From Paragordius varius (taxonomy: Eukaryota; Nematomorpha): a DNA stretch of 64,000 nt. The notes under the pieces were generated by a model. It worked only from the letters and a program-made list of their open reading frames with translations. It was not told the origin of the DNA and ran no database searches. The position numbers were made by a program, and so were the translations under genes. Every line of letters begins with the position of its first letter. Positions within the stretch are counted from its first letter, which is position 1. Location of the stretch: NCBI GenBank assembly GCA_964247055.1, contig OZ176054.1, forward strand, positions 2,914,001 through 2,978,000, read 5' to 3'. Below are positions 24,322-37,900 of this stretch, in pieces.

Positions 24322-27300
24322 ATGTCAATGAAGGATGCGGATCTCTCACTTTGGCTCCATAACAAACTCGGACAAATTGATGAACATTGGTCATCCAAAA
24401 ATATTGTACCACATTTAAACGGTCAGATAATTTTGAATGCTAGTCACATTTTCAATTCCCTTCAACCAATTGTTAAAGTCAGATTACTACTATCTCTTTT
24501 ACATATCACGCGTAAGGATTTAAACGAAGTAAGTACCTTTATTATTTATTAAATTATTAGTGGAGAGATGAAATTGCAAATTTATTAGCTATAGCTGAAT
24601 TGGACATTGATCAATGGTGCTGTGCTATAGCTAAAATACTTAAAAAATATCCTCTGGATAACGTGTTAAGTTTTGACGAAAGTTTGATGGAAACCTATTT
24701 TTCGGATCTTCAAACTGAAATTTTCCGGATAACTAGTGAGAAACAAAATTCCAACATTACACCATCGTTATTACCGCTTGAAAGTTTGTATTTAAACAAA
24801 AACGCTTTACATTCGCTTACTGGTTACACTCTTTCTTACAAAAAAAGTTTTACCCTTCAAAGAAAACCCAAATCAGCAATACTTAGGGCCGAAATGTTAC
24901 AAAAAGGTTATTTGATGTGACTTGTATTTTAGCAATAAATATAAAAATATTTAACCGATTGATTTATTTTTAATTTTAAATGTTTATTTTATTATAAGTT
25001 AAAATAATTTCAAGTTAAATATTAAAGCCTTTTTAGGTGAAAAATGGTCGTTATTCTTCATCTAGAATTTTAGTCTATACATATTTTTGTGAAAAAATTT
25101 CAATTAATTCCCCTTTTAGAAAATAGTTTTTAAACCAAACATCTATAATTTGTTATGCAATTACAACGAATGATACTATTTTACTTGCATTCGTTTATTT
25201 TTAATTCTCTTCATTTTTTCCGATATTTAGCATCAGATGCAAATAATCAAGCCAAAGCGAAAAACCCCATGAATACTCCTATTTTACCGGTCAAAAGCCG
25301 AAATGAAAAATTGGAAAATACAGGTTTGGCTTTAAATTTTTAGCAAAATTCAAATTTAATATTTTGTAATATAATAGTAAAAAATGAAATTTTATAAGAC
25401 TTTTATAAATAGCACAGCCATTATTTAAACCTTAGTTATTTAATATAATCTATTATTTCCTCTTCTTAAATATGGAAGAAAGAGTTTGATAACACTTTCA
25501 ATTATATATTTACAAATTGAAGTTTTTTTCATGTTTTTAAAATTATTTGTCTTTACAATTTTATATCTAACTATATATATATTTTCTTAAAGTTTCACAA
25601 AAAGATGCCAATTTTCATAAAACTGCAAAACTTAACGTAAGGCCACAGATATCTAGTCAACAGAATGTTAAAAAACTACCGACAATACCCTCTCAATTCG
25701 GACCGAATAAAGCTGCTCACGTTTCCAAAAGAGTTGAAAACGTTCATTCAAAAGTTAAGGTATACTTTACCAGACATGTATATTTAGTTTTTTATTTAGG
25801 CTAGGCTAAGTTTTGTAGTTTTTATAAATTTGTAATATAATTTATGGTATGTGATAATAATGGTTGTTAAAACTGAATTCTGATCAATTTGTTAAATTGT
25901 CGGAGGATCTCGCCAAATTATTTTTTTATTTTTATTAATTTTGTTTATAACATAAATTTAATGGCAGAAAATGTCATCAGTTATGGTAAAATTAATAAAC
26001 ATTTTTATTTAATTTATAAAATCAATAAAAAGGAGACCTTAACTCAAAAAGTAAAAAAGTTGAGTTTAATTATCCATTGAAAATTAAGAAAAATATAATG
26101 TCGCTCGTTATATATGACTTGATTTTTATCCTTTAAGTCGATGGGTTATTCTTTTATTCATTTTCCTTCACAACTTGTGAATCCTATGTTTATTCAATAT
26201 ATTTTTCAAAATTTTATATTTTGAATTTTTAAATACTTTTAGTTATTGGATATTACGGAACAGCCTCTAGCACTAAAAGATAAAAGGATTAGAAGAAAAG
26301 GTTAGTATAATTTTAAAATTAATTTAGTTTTTGGGTAAAAAATATTATTTTTACCTGCAAATATTAAAATTATCACTATCAATGTTTTAATCCCTAAAAT
26401 TGCATTACCAACCAATATGATATAGCACTATTTTTGTGGGTTAAATCATGTTTTCACCCGTTTTTTGAAGCTTTTATTATATGTTAGCGCATTTTTTAAA
26501 ACATAACTAATTGAATTTAACAATAAAACGTTAGTTTAAAATTTATCTTTTGCCTGTACTAAACTGCGGTTTTTATACTTTTTAAATCGCAATTCATAGA
26601 CGGGACCTAAAACTATTTATTTTGCAACCAAATTTAATATAATTTTATCAAAATAATTTTTTACCATAGGAAAACCATTAAATTTGTGCACTAAGCCGGT
26701 AAGTGTGTACGGGTAACGGATAAGTTTTTAAACAGGTCAGTTGTTTAATAAAACTATCAACTGTATATAGGGTTAAGAATAATACAATTATTAATAAATA
26801 GATAAAAATAAGATGAATTTTAAAATATTATTTTACGTTTTATACCATAACCATATTATGAATTCTTATAACAGTCATATTATGCATGCATTCATATCCG
26901 ATTAAATCTAACCCCAAATCATATCTTAAATATCAAAACTTGACGTTTTTTTTTCATTTACACTAATATAAAACGTTTTAAGAAAACTATTTACAATATG
27001 AGTAAATAAACATTGCTAGTTTTTCATAAACTATTTCTAGTCAGCATATACAGCAAATAGCAATTTGGCTAATAATAGTAGTATAAAGCCAAAAATAGTT
27101 TCTTTGTATCTTGCAAGATTTAATGAAAAATTAGCAATTCATTTTTATTACTCATAATGTAAAAATCAGAGGAGTCGGCCCTAAATATTAGTTATATGTG
27201 ATATTAATTTTTTTACAGTCATATGGTTTAAATCTACTAAAATATTTAATAATGCCCATATATTCTGATTGAGTCAAAAATGCGGCTCGCGAAGCCATGT

Positions 27301-27347
27301 GTGTTAAACACGCCTGCTATAAATCATCATTTACACAAAATAAAAAA

Positions 27348-27392
<45 letters not shown>

Positions 27393-29330
27393 AGATGACA
27401 GTAATTTGTTTTTTGGATCATCATTGAACCATCCATCCACACCCACAACGATTTGTGGGCCAAATCCCGCCCACCTTCCTTCTAACGTGTATATGAATAC
27501 GGCATCATCATTAAATAATACTGTTGGTTCCAATCCATATATGCAAGTAGTACGTTTTTTATAGTGTTTAATCATTTTATTTAGGTGTAAAGTGTGTTTA
27601 ACTAATTGCTAGTTTTTCATTATATTTTGCAAGGTGGTTAGCTTTTATAGAGAGTAGAAAGCAAAAAATAATTCATATTTACATTCATCAAATTTAAGTC
27701 AATCATATATCTTTTTTCTATAAATGCTATTTGTCGATCTAATTTATGAAAAATACCGTCTATTTTTAATGCTTTTTTATTTCAATTCTATGTATGGGCT
27801 GAAAATAAAATGTAATTAAATTAGTTAACTTATTTTTGGCTTTATTTTACGACAATTAAGACCTTTTTAAAAGGTGATTTTTTTCAACTTTATGTTTATT
27901 TTCGTGGTTAAATAGCACATTATTTTAATATAAAATATATCCGATTTATTTAAATTTTAAAAAAATTAAGATAATACATATTATATTATTTTATAGGCAA
28001 ATCTCACATCCCCTACCGCACAAAATCAATCAAACGCATTGTTTATGCAACCAAATAATGGTAATATTTTTGGATTTTTTTTAAATTATATTATGCAAGA
28101 ATTTGTGAAATTAAATTATTTATTTACTTAGTTCAAAATTTGGCGCAATCTGCATTGCCTGTACATATCAATAACCCTACCGGACAATTGAATATGACGG
28201 TATTTAGTATATATTTTAGATATTTATTAATTTATATTTTTTATGGATATAGATTTTGATTATTGTGAATAGATCCATTTTTCATAATTTGCTATGAATC
28301 AGATTTTTTATCATATTAAAATGGTAAAAATGCTTTTTAACATTTTAGCCGATTTTTAAGTGTTTTAAATAAGAAAAGCGTTTTGGGGTTTTAAGTTTAA
28401 ATGCCAACCCATGATAGTTTTAGCAGAGGGGCCATTTATTTTTTGCTTATTTAAAATTTTTACCCACATATTAGCATGAACAAATCGCTCAAGCACAAGA
28501 GATATTTAAAGATGCCACAAGTGTTACTCCACCAGAACGCGCCCTAATTTTGGCTTTCATGTCTGGCGTCAGAGGTTGTTGCACATTGAAATAATTTTTT
28601 TTCATAAAAATCGATGATTGAATTTAAATGTAACTATAATTAATTAAATATTTTGGCGATGATATGTTCCTTTTAATGAAATTCGACGAAATACTTTGAT
28701 TTGGGCAGCATTTTTATTAAAAATAAATAAAATATTTATTTAATTTATTTTGCAACTGCTTGTTTTAAGCATTGTCATTTTCATAAATTTTTATTATTTT
28801 TAGATAATCCTTGCCCGTCACAAGGTGATATCTTGTCCATTAAACTTAGTGAACGGATTGAAGAGGTCATGATCCGTGTAAATAATAATAATAATATGAA
28901 TATGAATACTCCCGTGGAAGGAAACCAATATACACTGCAAAAAAGTTTAGTTATAGCCCAAATCTTTTTCCAAATGAATTACCTAACAGGGGAATGGAAA
29001 CGCATAAAATCGTATCGACTTCCTGCAGCCACCACGTCTAATAACCCAATCATGGCGGCTGTCCAACAAAATGTACAATCTGTTAATAACAATCCCCCAC
29101 CTCTTTGTAATAATAGTTTAAATAATGGTAATCAAATGGGATTTGATTCTACAACGAATGCTGTACTAAATAATGCAACAGTTAATAATTTTAATAGCCA
29201 GAATAATTTTCAACCACAAATTGGTGGAGAAATGCCAATTAATTTTAATAATGCAAACAATGTCCCTACCAATAATAATGTTAATATGATGTACCCAATG
29301 TACACCGATCACATAGGAGAAAACACTTGA
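24322..29330 (+). CDS. NELFA: Negative elongation factor A
   Basis: Ten exons: 24322-24528, 24561-24906, 25231-25323, 25593-25759, 26243-26300, 27395-27546, 27997-28060, 28132-28199, 28475-28574, 28804-29330. All phases agree (about 593 aa). The N-terminus SLWLHNKLGQIDEHWSSKNI is the conserved NELF-A start. It is followed by LYLNKNALHSLTG and FTLQRKPKSAILRAEMLQK at about residues 145-183, then LLDITEQ and a basic stretch. The conserved C-terminal block is EIFKDATSVTPPERALILAF, then NPCPSQGDILSIKLSE and FFQMNYLTGEWKRIKSY. Known role: subunit of the NELF complex that holds Pol II at promoter-proximal pauses; the N-terminal part binds NELF-C/D. The tail is Asn-rich, unlike the Pro-rich vertebrate linker. 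Intron 1 is only 32 nt. A (TA)n tract abuts the exon 6 acceptor. Confidence 0.95.
27350..27389. repeat. (TA)n microsatellite at a splice acceptor
   Basis: About 20 TA units ending 5 nt before the TTTTAG acceptor of NELFA exon 6, so they replace the usual pyrimidine tract. Confidence 0.9.
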
Positions 29331-29528
29331 TTTAGATAAATGTTTATGCAAAAAAATTAAATATTATACATGATTATTAATTTATGTGCTTGTTAAATAA
29401 AATATTTATTAATTATAGTTTTTTGAATAAATTAATATAAATCCAAAATGTGATCAAACAAGAAAATTTTAATTTTATGATAGGTGTTGGAGCTTAATTT
29501 ATTATTTAAGATTTGGACGGAGAAGATA

Positions 29529-30138
29529 ATGTCAACTATTTTTTACCAGATGATATTTTCAACCATAGATGAAATATTTGGCGTAAATATGAAAGTAAGC
29601 ATATAAAAGACCCTCCACTCCCAAAGGTGTCCGAATTCCTTAGTTAACAATCTTAGTCAGATAGGTTATATAAAAAGATCAGGGTTTTTATCAGAAAAAT
29701 TGGCTAAATTTTTTAGGTTAACATTCTCTATCATAAACTTTAATTTTAATTTGCGCTTTGACTTTTTGATTTACTGAAACATTCAAATAAAAAAAACTAA
29801 TTTTCTAAATGCGGTACTATCTTTATTTCTGTTGTAATTGATCCATTATTAGCAGTTAAATATGCCTTAACAATTTTGAAATAAATTATTATTTAATATT
29901 AAAATACATTAAATATTAAACTTTATCCCTCTTGTTCTAATGTTGGTTAAGTGTGCAAAAATTAACTGATTTTTAATATTCACAATCAGAATAAAAATAT
30001 CATGTCAATTGAATATTAATATTCCATTATCTTTTGTGTTAGTGTTATATCCCACAGCCATTTGAAGGTCATAAAAAGGATTTAAGGTATCAAGCCGAAT
30101 TGAAAAATATGCTTTCTTTCCCCAAATGCAACAGATAA
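29529..30138 (+). CDS. Possible tiny two-exon gene
   Basis: An open first exon from ATG 29529 to 29594 ends at a strong donor (AAA|GTAAGC). A second open segment 30043-30138 follows the acceptor GTGTTAG and ends in TAA. Joined in phase 0 they give 53 aa, including FEGHKKDLRYQAELKNML. A further short open piece ending RKKKVKR lies near 30368-30421 and could be an alternative last exon via the donor TTTAAG|GTATCA. I recognise no family. The case rests on paired splice signals, frame continuity and locally lower AT content, so it is tentative. Confidence 0.35.
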
Positions 30139-30518
30139 ATTGTGTGGTTATAAAATGTAAATAATTAGCGTTATGAAGCTTTTAGGTTACATTTATTAGC
30201 AAAAACTTGATATATTTTTATTTATTATCAGCTGTATATTTTAATCGTGTTTTGGAACTGACCCAAATTTAGGCTAAAGAAGCCACAAAACTAAATATCA
30301 ATAATGTTTAATAATTCAATTTTAACTAAAATATTTTCCAAAAACAGTAGTTTATTTACAAATTGAGCTTTGTATTTATAAAAATCCCGAAGGTACAAGA
30401 AAGAAAAAGGTAAAGAGGTAGTTAATATTAAATTATAATGTACATTTGTTAAGCTAGATTTTGTTAGTGCAAAAATTCATAATGGGCTGATTATATATAT
30501 TTGATGTGATAAACTGTT
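30139..30518. other. Intergenic before MITE family 2 copy C
   Basis: AT-rich. Apart from the possible exon near 30368-30421 noted with the preceding gene, I see nothing. Confidence 0.4.
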
Positions 30519-31061
30519 TAAAACTTAGATCAACTTCGGGTCCCAGACAAAATTTGAGTTAGGATTTTTAAAAAGCTACTAAAGGAAACGGTCTCAATTT
30601 AAATATATGCTTTTATCCTAATAAAAATCTAAAATATATATATCACAAAATATATAAATAAAATTTTGTTCTGAAAAAAAAGTTTCATGTCAAACTACTT
30701 CACGCCATTTTTATTTTACAAATATTTTCAGAATATCGTCCTCATTTAATTTAAGGGTAAAAAGCTAAATTTTCGTATAAATTACGTTATATTGTGTTAT
30801 TATTTAATTTTACCATTGCACACATGTCACGTTGACTAAATTTTTACCTTTCGATTTTAGTTTAAAATAAGTTATATCATGTATTTTTGAATAAAATTTT
30901 ACATAATTCGGTTTAGTAATGTTATATAAGTGCAAAATTTTGCCATGGTTTCGATTCCTTTCATACTTTTTAAAGAATTAAATTTTAAACAGACCTGGGG
31001 TATTTAACTACCCCAATCTAAATCGAAGGATTAAAGTGAATGTGTAGTGTCCAAGTGTTAA
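30519..31061. mobile_element. MITE family 2, copy C
   Basis: About 543 bp, same orientation and body as copy B. It includes CATGTCAAACTACTTC, GCACACATGTCACGTTGA and TTTTGCCATGGTTTCGATTC, and ends CCAAGTGTTAA. The left terminus is degraded. It ends 144 bp before the DNAJC12-like start codon. Confidence 0.75.
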
Positions 31062-31205
31062 TCACAATATAATTAATATCATATACATATCATAGACAAT
31101 TTATTTCATGATATTTTTTTATATTAAAAAAAGTTAAATTTTTAATATTTATATCTGATTCGCTTGCAGGCATTTGTAAAATATAAATTTTAAATTCATA
31201 CATTT

Positions 31206-31705
31206 ATGGTAAACTACTATCAACTGCTTAACTGTGTCCCTTCTTCAACAGTATTTATGGTATTAAAATTTAGCCCGATCAAATTAATGCAGAATATCGT
31301 ATTTTAATCCGTACTATTCACCCGGATAAAACTCAAGAAGATTCAAGTCTAAAAAAATTTAATTCTTTCAGATAATTTATTTGATAACTTAACTAAGGCA
31401 AAAAATGTCTTGACGAATCCCAATCTAAAGGCAAGATACGATCAATATTTGTCTTTGAATTGTGATATCGATTTTGAAAAATACTTGGAGCTAACGACAC
31501 AAGGGGTATGTCTTAATAAATCGCAAAAATAATTTTATAAACAATTAAAAATCTCAATATTTTTTAGACAATACATTGGACACCTATTGATAGTACCAAA
31601 ATGTTACTTGACTCAAAACCTATCATAGACTCACCCACACAAAACGTGCTTTTCAATGACAATATAAACCAAACACAAAATCTATTTCGAACATATCAAA
31701 TATAA
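31206..31705 (+). CDS. DNAJC12: DNAJC12-like J-domain co-chaperone
   Basis: Four exons, 31206-31250, 31274-31346, 31372-31505 and 31568-31705, in consistent phase (129 aa). The J domain starts almost at the N-terminus (NYYQLLNCVPSST), carries the HPD motif at residues 31-33 (RTIHPDKTQED) and ends KAKNVLTNPNLKARYDQYL. Beyond it, IHWTP and the terminal LFRTYQI match the DNAJC12 tail (MHW..., ...KFRNYEI in human), which separates it from other J proteins. Known role: HSP70 co-chaperone for aromatic amino acid hydroxylases. It is shorter than the human protein (198 aa), lacking most of the linker. Introns 1 and 2 are only 23 and 25 nt. It lies tail-to-tail with POLRMT, 281 bp apart. Confidence 0.85.
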
Positions 31706-31986
31706 GTACTTAATTATGCATATTTTCAAGGTTTCACAAAGTAATATTCTATATATATAGTTTGTCATGACAAAATATTTTTTGTGCCTTATAATTAAAC
31801 ATCTTACGCAAATCAAAATATATATGGAAATTAGCATTCAAAAAAATTTTAATTTTGTCTAATTTAAACATATATGAATTTTTAATTTTGTTTATCCACT
31901 TTAATCAAGATATATGTAAAAATATTTATTACATATAATGTAAATAAAATATTCCTATATAAAAATCGATATCATATCTTTTCAAG

Positions 31987-34900
31987 CTAACTGAAGAAGA
32001 AAGTGGAGTCCATAACTTTGTCGATTTCCAATTTACCTGTAAAAATAAACAATTATTTATCCATAAATATTTTAAATAATATCTTTTATCGATATAGCAT
32101 TTTAAATTAAAATTATAAAATTGGATTCATTTTATCATTTACCTTTTTGTGGTATATTGCATATAAGGCGATTTAATCGTATCATATTGTGTACCAATTG
32201 TGATTTTCGACCAGCTTTTACGATTTCTCTAATATGATATGGAAAATTATTTAAAGTTAGCTTGAGGTAATAAAATAAGCAATTTTTAACAAGTGTTTTT
32301 ATAAATAGCATGAAAAAATTATTTTTAGTAAAAAATTTACTCGTTCGAATAACTGTATGTTTGGACAAAAAAATCTGAAAGATTGGCCAATATAGGTTGT
32401 TTATGTAAAGCGACAAATTGTTGACGACATATCTATAACAAAAAATTACATTTTTTTATTTATAAACATTGGTTTTTGAATTCGTTTACTTAAATATTAA
32501 CTGTTAACCAAATGGTTTCGGCTCCAAAGATTTTTATAGAAATGCAAATTTTGATTTTTTATGAAATTTACCAATAGGAATTATTTTTAAAAATGGGACA
32601 AAATAAAAAATAAAACTATATTAGATAGCTTTTCTTTAAATAGAAAAAACATTATATACAAAATAAAACTTAAAAAATTATAAAAAAAATTTATAACCGC
32701 GTGAGGTTCCGGTCAATAATTCATGAATGCATAAAAGAAAATTTAGTTATATAAAATCATACTTTGTTCATAATATCAACATGAGCTGCATGCGTCCAAA
32801 AACAATCGTGAACAGCCACAAAATTTAATCCTGACCTATATTCAAGACAAAATAATAAATACATATCTTATTAAATAAAATCGTGTAAGTTAAGGCTTAT
32901 AACTATAATTTTTTATATTTCAAGTATTGATTATTTTAATATTTTTTTCAAATCTTTTTAATTTAATGGATGATAATCTTTTTATAATATAAATTCGCCA
33001 TTACTTTAAAGTATTGATTTACTCAAATTTAAATCCATTAACGAATGCATATGGTTTTATAAAAAATACGCCCAATTATTTTGGAAATAATAAAATTTGG
33101 TTTTTTACAATTTATCAACAATAAAAGAAAAGATATACTGTTGGCAATGTTGAGCAGTTAACATCATGTGGGTCGAATCAAGGCTATGGATGAAATTGGG
33201 TGGAAATGCATTTTTTTGTTTTTGAGTTATGGGTTTTCTTTGAAACGAAATACAATTAAATTGAATATATAGAGCGTAAAATATATAAAAGAGTATACAT
33301 TTTATAAAAGATCAACTTGATTATCAATTTTAATTTGACAAACATTTTTCAAAACTGAAAATTTAATGACCTATGTAAATGTTGTATTAGGGCTTTGCCA
33401 CATAAAAACTCTAAAATATCGTTTATTTATAAATAAAAGAAAGACTTTTGTTAAACACTTTTTTGCATCAAAAAATGTTTTTTTCAGTTTTCGCCTTGTT
33501 TTTGGGTTTATATGGTGATATAAAAAATAAAATTAATTTAAAAATACACTTACTCAAAAACGCCGGATCTCAATTGCAAATTGGAGGCATTATCCTTTTC
33601 AAACACCTATACAAAAAATACTTAAACATACAGGCTGACAATGCAAAACATAAAAATGTAAAGATTATGAAATCACAAAAAAAGCTGTATTTTCAAAAAA
33701 TGTTACCAATTAATAAAGTTTGGTCGGCATAAAAATGTTAAAATCTGCATATATTTTAACAAATAAAAAACTAAAATAGATTCAATATTATATATCTAAA
33801 AGTTGTAAAAATGGCTCTTTAAATAATTATCCGCATAATGGCTCTTTAAATAATTATCCGCATAAATATAATTTTTATGTGAATTATATATATCTTAGAG
33901 AAAAACCAAACCTTTGGTATAGAAATTAACGTTTTTCTACTGTAAGGTTGAACAACTGGAAACCCCAGTGGCGTTATCCATTCAAGCGTTAAATCAGTAT
34001 GTGTACAAATCATACGGGCACATTCTGTAAACCATTCCTAATGTCACATAAAAAAATTTTCTTTGAAATAGGGCATAAAGTTTTAACTTTAAAGTAAAGA
34101 TAGAAACGGAAACCAGTTTTTACTCAAAATATTATATGGAACCAAAAAAGGTCCCTAAAATTCATAAATAATTTAGGGGGTGCGTTTGAAAATTGTTATA
34201 TTAAAAATTTATCCTACGGACAAAACGTAAAAATATAAAGAGGAAATACAGCTACACTTTTTACGCTTGATTTTTATATAACTTATTGTTTTAAATTGCA
34301 AAGTAAGTAGTGGTTTATGTATATTGGCAATAAAATATGAATTTTACAATTGTAATTCAATAATTTATTTAGGTTTTCTTTTGAAAAAAAAATGTTTGTC
34401 TATATATTTTTACGTTTCCGTATATTTATGTTTGGAACGTAATAATAAAAAACATGATCAAAAGCAGATCTAGAGTCCATTTATTTTTCGGTTTTATTTC
34501 AAATAAACTGCTTTTTCTATCTCTTAGTATTATACATAATTAATAATAAGTGAGTATTATATACAGCAGTGGGATTTGTGACAAATCTGAGTATATAAAT
34601 ACATATAATTTATATAAATTCTTAAAAGTAGGTAGTTTGACACTAAAACATAGGTCCCTGTTACATTAATTGAAAGTATGTGTTTTTTTATGCACAAGAA
34701 TGTTTTTGAGCTATCAAATATCGTTGGCCTTGTTAAACAACCTATAGTATTACTTTTAGACCGTATGTATTCAATTCACTTACTAGATATGTAGTAAATT
34801 TTAACCAGATTTTATAACAATAAAACAACTTTTTTTTGATAATTTTTTTAATATACACTTACTTGTATTTCACGCGTAGCGGTAAACAAAGTTTTTATGC

Positions 34901-37900
34901 TTTCAAACGTTTTTTCTACCAAATAAAGCGAAGCGTCCCGAATTTTATTGCGTGGAAAATCGGTCAGGGCTTCCAGTTGGCGTCCAATCTGTTCTTTGGC
35001 CCCGAAATGTGTAACGCCATACACTACAGTCATGACTGTTTGTTTTACAATCTATAATCAATCAATGATGAAAAATTATACCCAAAATTATCATATATAT
35101 AATAATCATCAATAAAACTGCAATTTCTCCGTTAAATTAACTCAAAATCTTTACAAAATATATAATTATTATTTTCATATTTAAAATGAAATGAACATTA
35201 AATAATAATAATAATAATGAATAAGATATAAGTTTACACATATATTTAAAAATTAGAAAATAAATTAAATTTTTTTTACTATTTTTGGGCCGCCATTATG
35301 AGGTATCACCCATAAATTAGTAATTTGAGGATAAATATAATTTTTAAAAGAATTTATAAAAAAAACAAGGCTAACAATATGATAAAAATAGAAAAAAGCA
35401 AAAAATTAAAATTTTGCAATCGTTTGGAATAATCATAAAAAGACAAAGTAAAAAATTAAGAATATTTAAACCGTTAGGGGGACGCTATTTTAATTTTAAA
35501 GGTTCTGCAAAACAATATTAAATTTCCGTTCCTTAAAATTGGTTTTTTTAAAATCTGTTTATTCCTATTAAATCCATATACAAAATATATTAATGAACCT
35601 TTCGTCCAATCTTTCCCTCAAGTATTTGTGCAATTTCTAAACCATCCTGAGCATCTTTAAGCCTTAAACTATCAACCTAGAATGAAATAATACCACCAAT
35701 AATATAGGTATAATCATATGGTAACCCCTTTTCATTCCAAATCAACACATATTAATCAAACCTTTTTCAGGTTAATAAAAGACACTTTCAATACGAGGAG
35801 TTATAAAGAGTAAAATATCTTTAATAACAACAACACTGATATCCATTTTTATACATTTCTAAAGGATATTGCTTTTATGTTGTTTGACAACATTTTTCAA
35901 TATTTAAATAAAATCTATTAAATAATGTCTTTGAATAAAAAACATCGTTTTTGAATGAAATAATGTTTATTAAACAACAACAACATTCCGAAAATATATA
36001 TTATAGCTATGAGATATTGAAAAAAAAACTTTTATTTTTAAAAACCGCTGTAAAAAGGGCACGGCACATATTAAGTTGGTTTATGTGATTACATACGCTT
36101 TTAAACAATAATCAAAAAAAATATATACATAACATAATCCAAAATATATTTCTTACAGTATCAGCAACAGCAGTATATACGTCTCGTGGTTTTGAATAAG
36201 GCAATAGATTGACTTGCGCCCCGCCCTGCTCATCCCTACCCAAAGCAGCATAATGTTGTAAACCATTGCAAGAACCATCCTTAACCCCAAAATCAAAAAA
36301 AATGAAATAAAATTTATGTAAATGTTTGTTTTGAAAAAATTACCTTTATTAATGTGTTACTTTTATTAAAACATAAAATTAAAGTGAATAAGCTCATTAT
36401 TATTTAAAAGTTTGTAAATTATATAAAAACTTATTAAAAATAAATTTACTGTGGGCCTTAATTTATAAATAAAATTTATAGCCATTACCTGATGAATCGG
36501 GAAATGACAAATATATTTAGTGGCTAAAGGGTCACTATCCTTATATTTTTCCATATAAGACAAAATTTTAGTAATTTCCATACAACACGCTAAAGTTTGC
36601 CAAGGATCATCAGCTTTCATCCACCAATTATTGCTCGGCTAACAATATAATTTTATAGAAAGAAGTCAAATATTAATTTAATTATAAAATGTGCAAAAGT
36701 TAGATGATCGCTTTCTTTAAAAGATAAAAATAATCATATGCTTTAAGGATTTTAAGTAGTTTCTAGTACAGAAGGTTAAAGTTTAACGATTCATAAAACA
36801 CCATAAAAGCATTTTCATCATATTAGTTAGCTATCAATAATTGATGATTCAAAATAAAGTTGATTCACATTTTTAATTCCAGCTGTCTAAAATAAAATAT
36901 TTTGACTTGTAATTAACATACTTTACACTAGATTATTAAAATTTGCCCTATTTATTTAATTTATAATTTAGTAATTGCAAAATTTTTTATTGACAATACT
37001 TTTAGCGGTTCTTTGGCACAAGCACAAATCATGGGTATCACGGATTCAATGTAGGCTAATCGTTCTGGAATACTTTTTCTATTTTACGTATAAAATAATG
37101 ATTTTATGTCTCTTTTTTCTCAAATTTTACGTGAAAAATCATAATACACAACAAAACATTTTTGAAAATTAGATTCTCTATCAAAATAAAAACATTATTT
37201 TAATTTTTTTATAAAACTTAAAGTCAAACAAACCTTTTAAGTTTCCCAGTCAAATTTGCTAAATGTAATTTTATCCATTCAAACCCTTTTGCTCCTAATG
37301 GTTGACCTTTGGCAAATAAGAAAAGGCTTCTAAACAGGTCACTAGCTAAATATAATCATATAATATATTTTTATGCATTAAAGGTAAAAAAAGTTTTAGT
37401 TGAAAAAAGTTTTAAATTTATTATGTTACTTAAATGATTGAATTGTGGCGGGATAGGGTAAACGCGACTTCGGAAATCCATATTGTGTGGTAACCAAAAG
37501 ACGCGATCTCTATACTAATAAACATTATCAAATAATTAATTTTGTAGAGGTTTTTAAATTATAAAAACACCTAGTAAATATTATTTTCATCCATTATAAA
37601 TTATTAATATATTTTCAGGTATTTCGAACCATTTTTTTCGAATACATACAATTTATGTAATTATTAACAACTTTTAAAGTAACTTTATTTCAATCCTATG
37701 CATATTCTATATTTTAAAATCCAATTTTGGAAAATAAACCAAAATTTGAGCAGTTTGTAATAGGTGGTGAGTTATTTTTATAAATTTATACCTGAAAATG
37801 ATGTCATATTGGTTTTAAAAAGTTGGATATACTGCTCAAATCTCATAGCTTATAGTTTTAAATAAATTATACCGGTTCAAAACCCTGCTTTTTAAAAAGA

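Noticed and set aside
27327-27575. 82-codon minus-strand ORF including repeated Tyr-Ile
   Set aside because: Antisense of NELFA exon 6 plus the (TA)n tract.
29166-29351. 61-codon minus-strand ORF
   Set aside because: Antisense of the Asn-rich NELFA tail.
33448-33732. 94-codon plus-strand ORF
   Set aside because: Antisense shadow over POLRMT exon 31 and its introns, with low-complexity Lys/Ile-rich composition.
34836-35057. 73-codon plus-strand ORF
   Set aside because: Exact antisense of POLRMT exon 29 ([12 protein letters not shown]).
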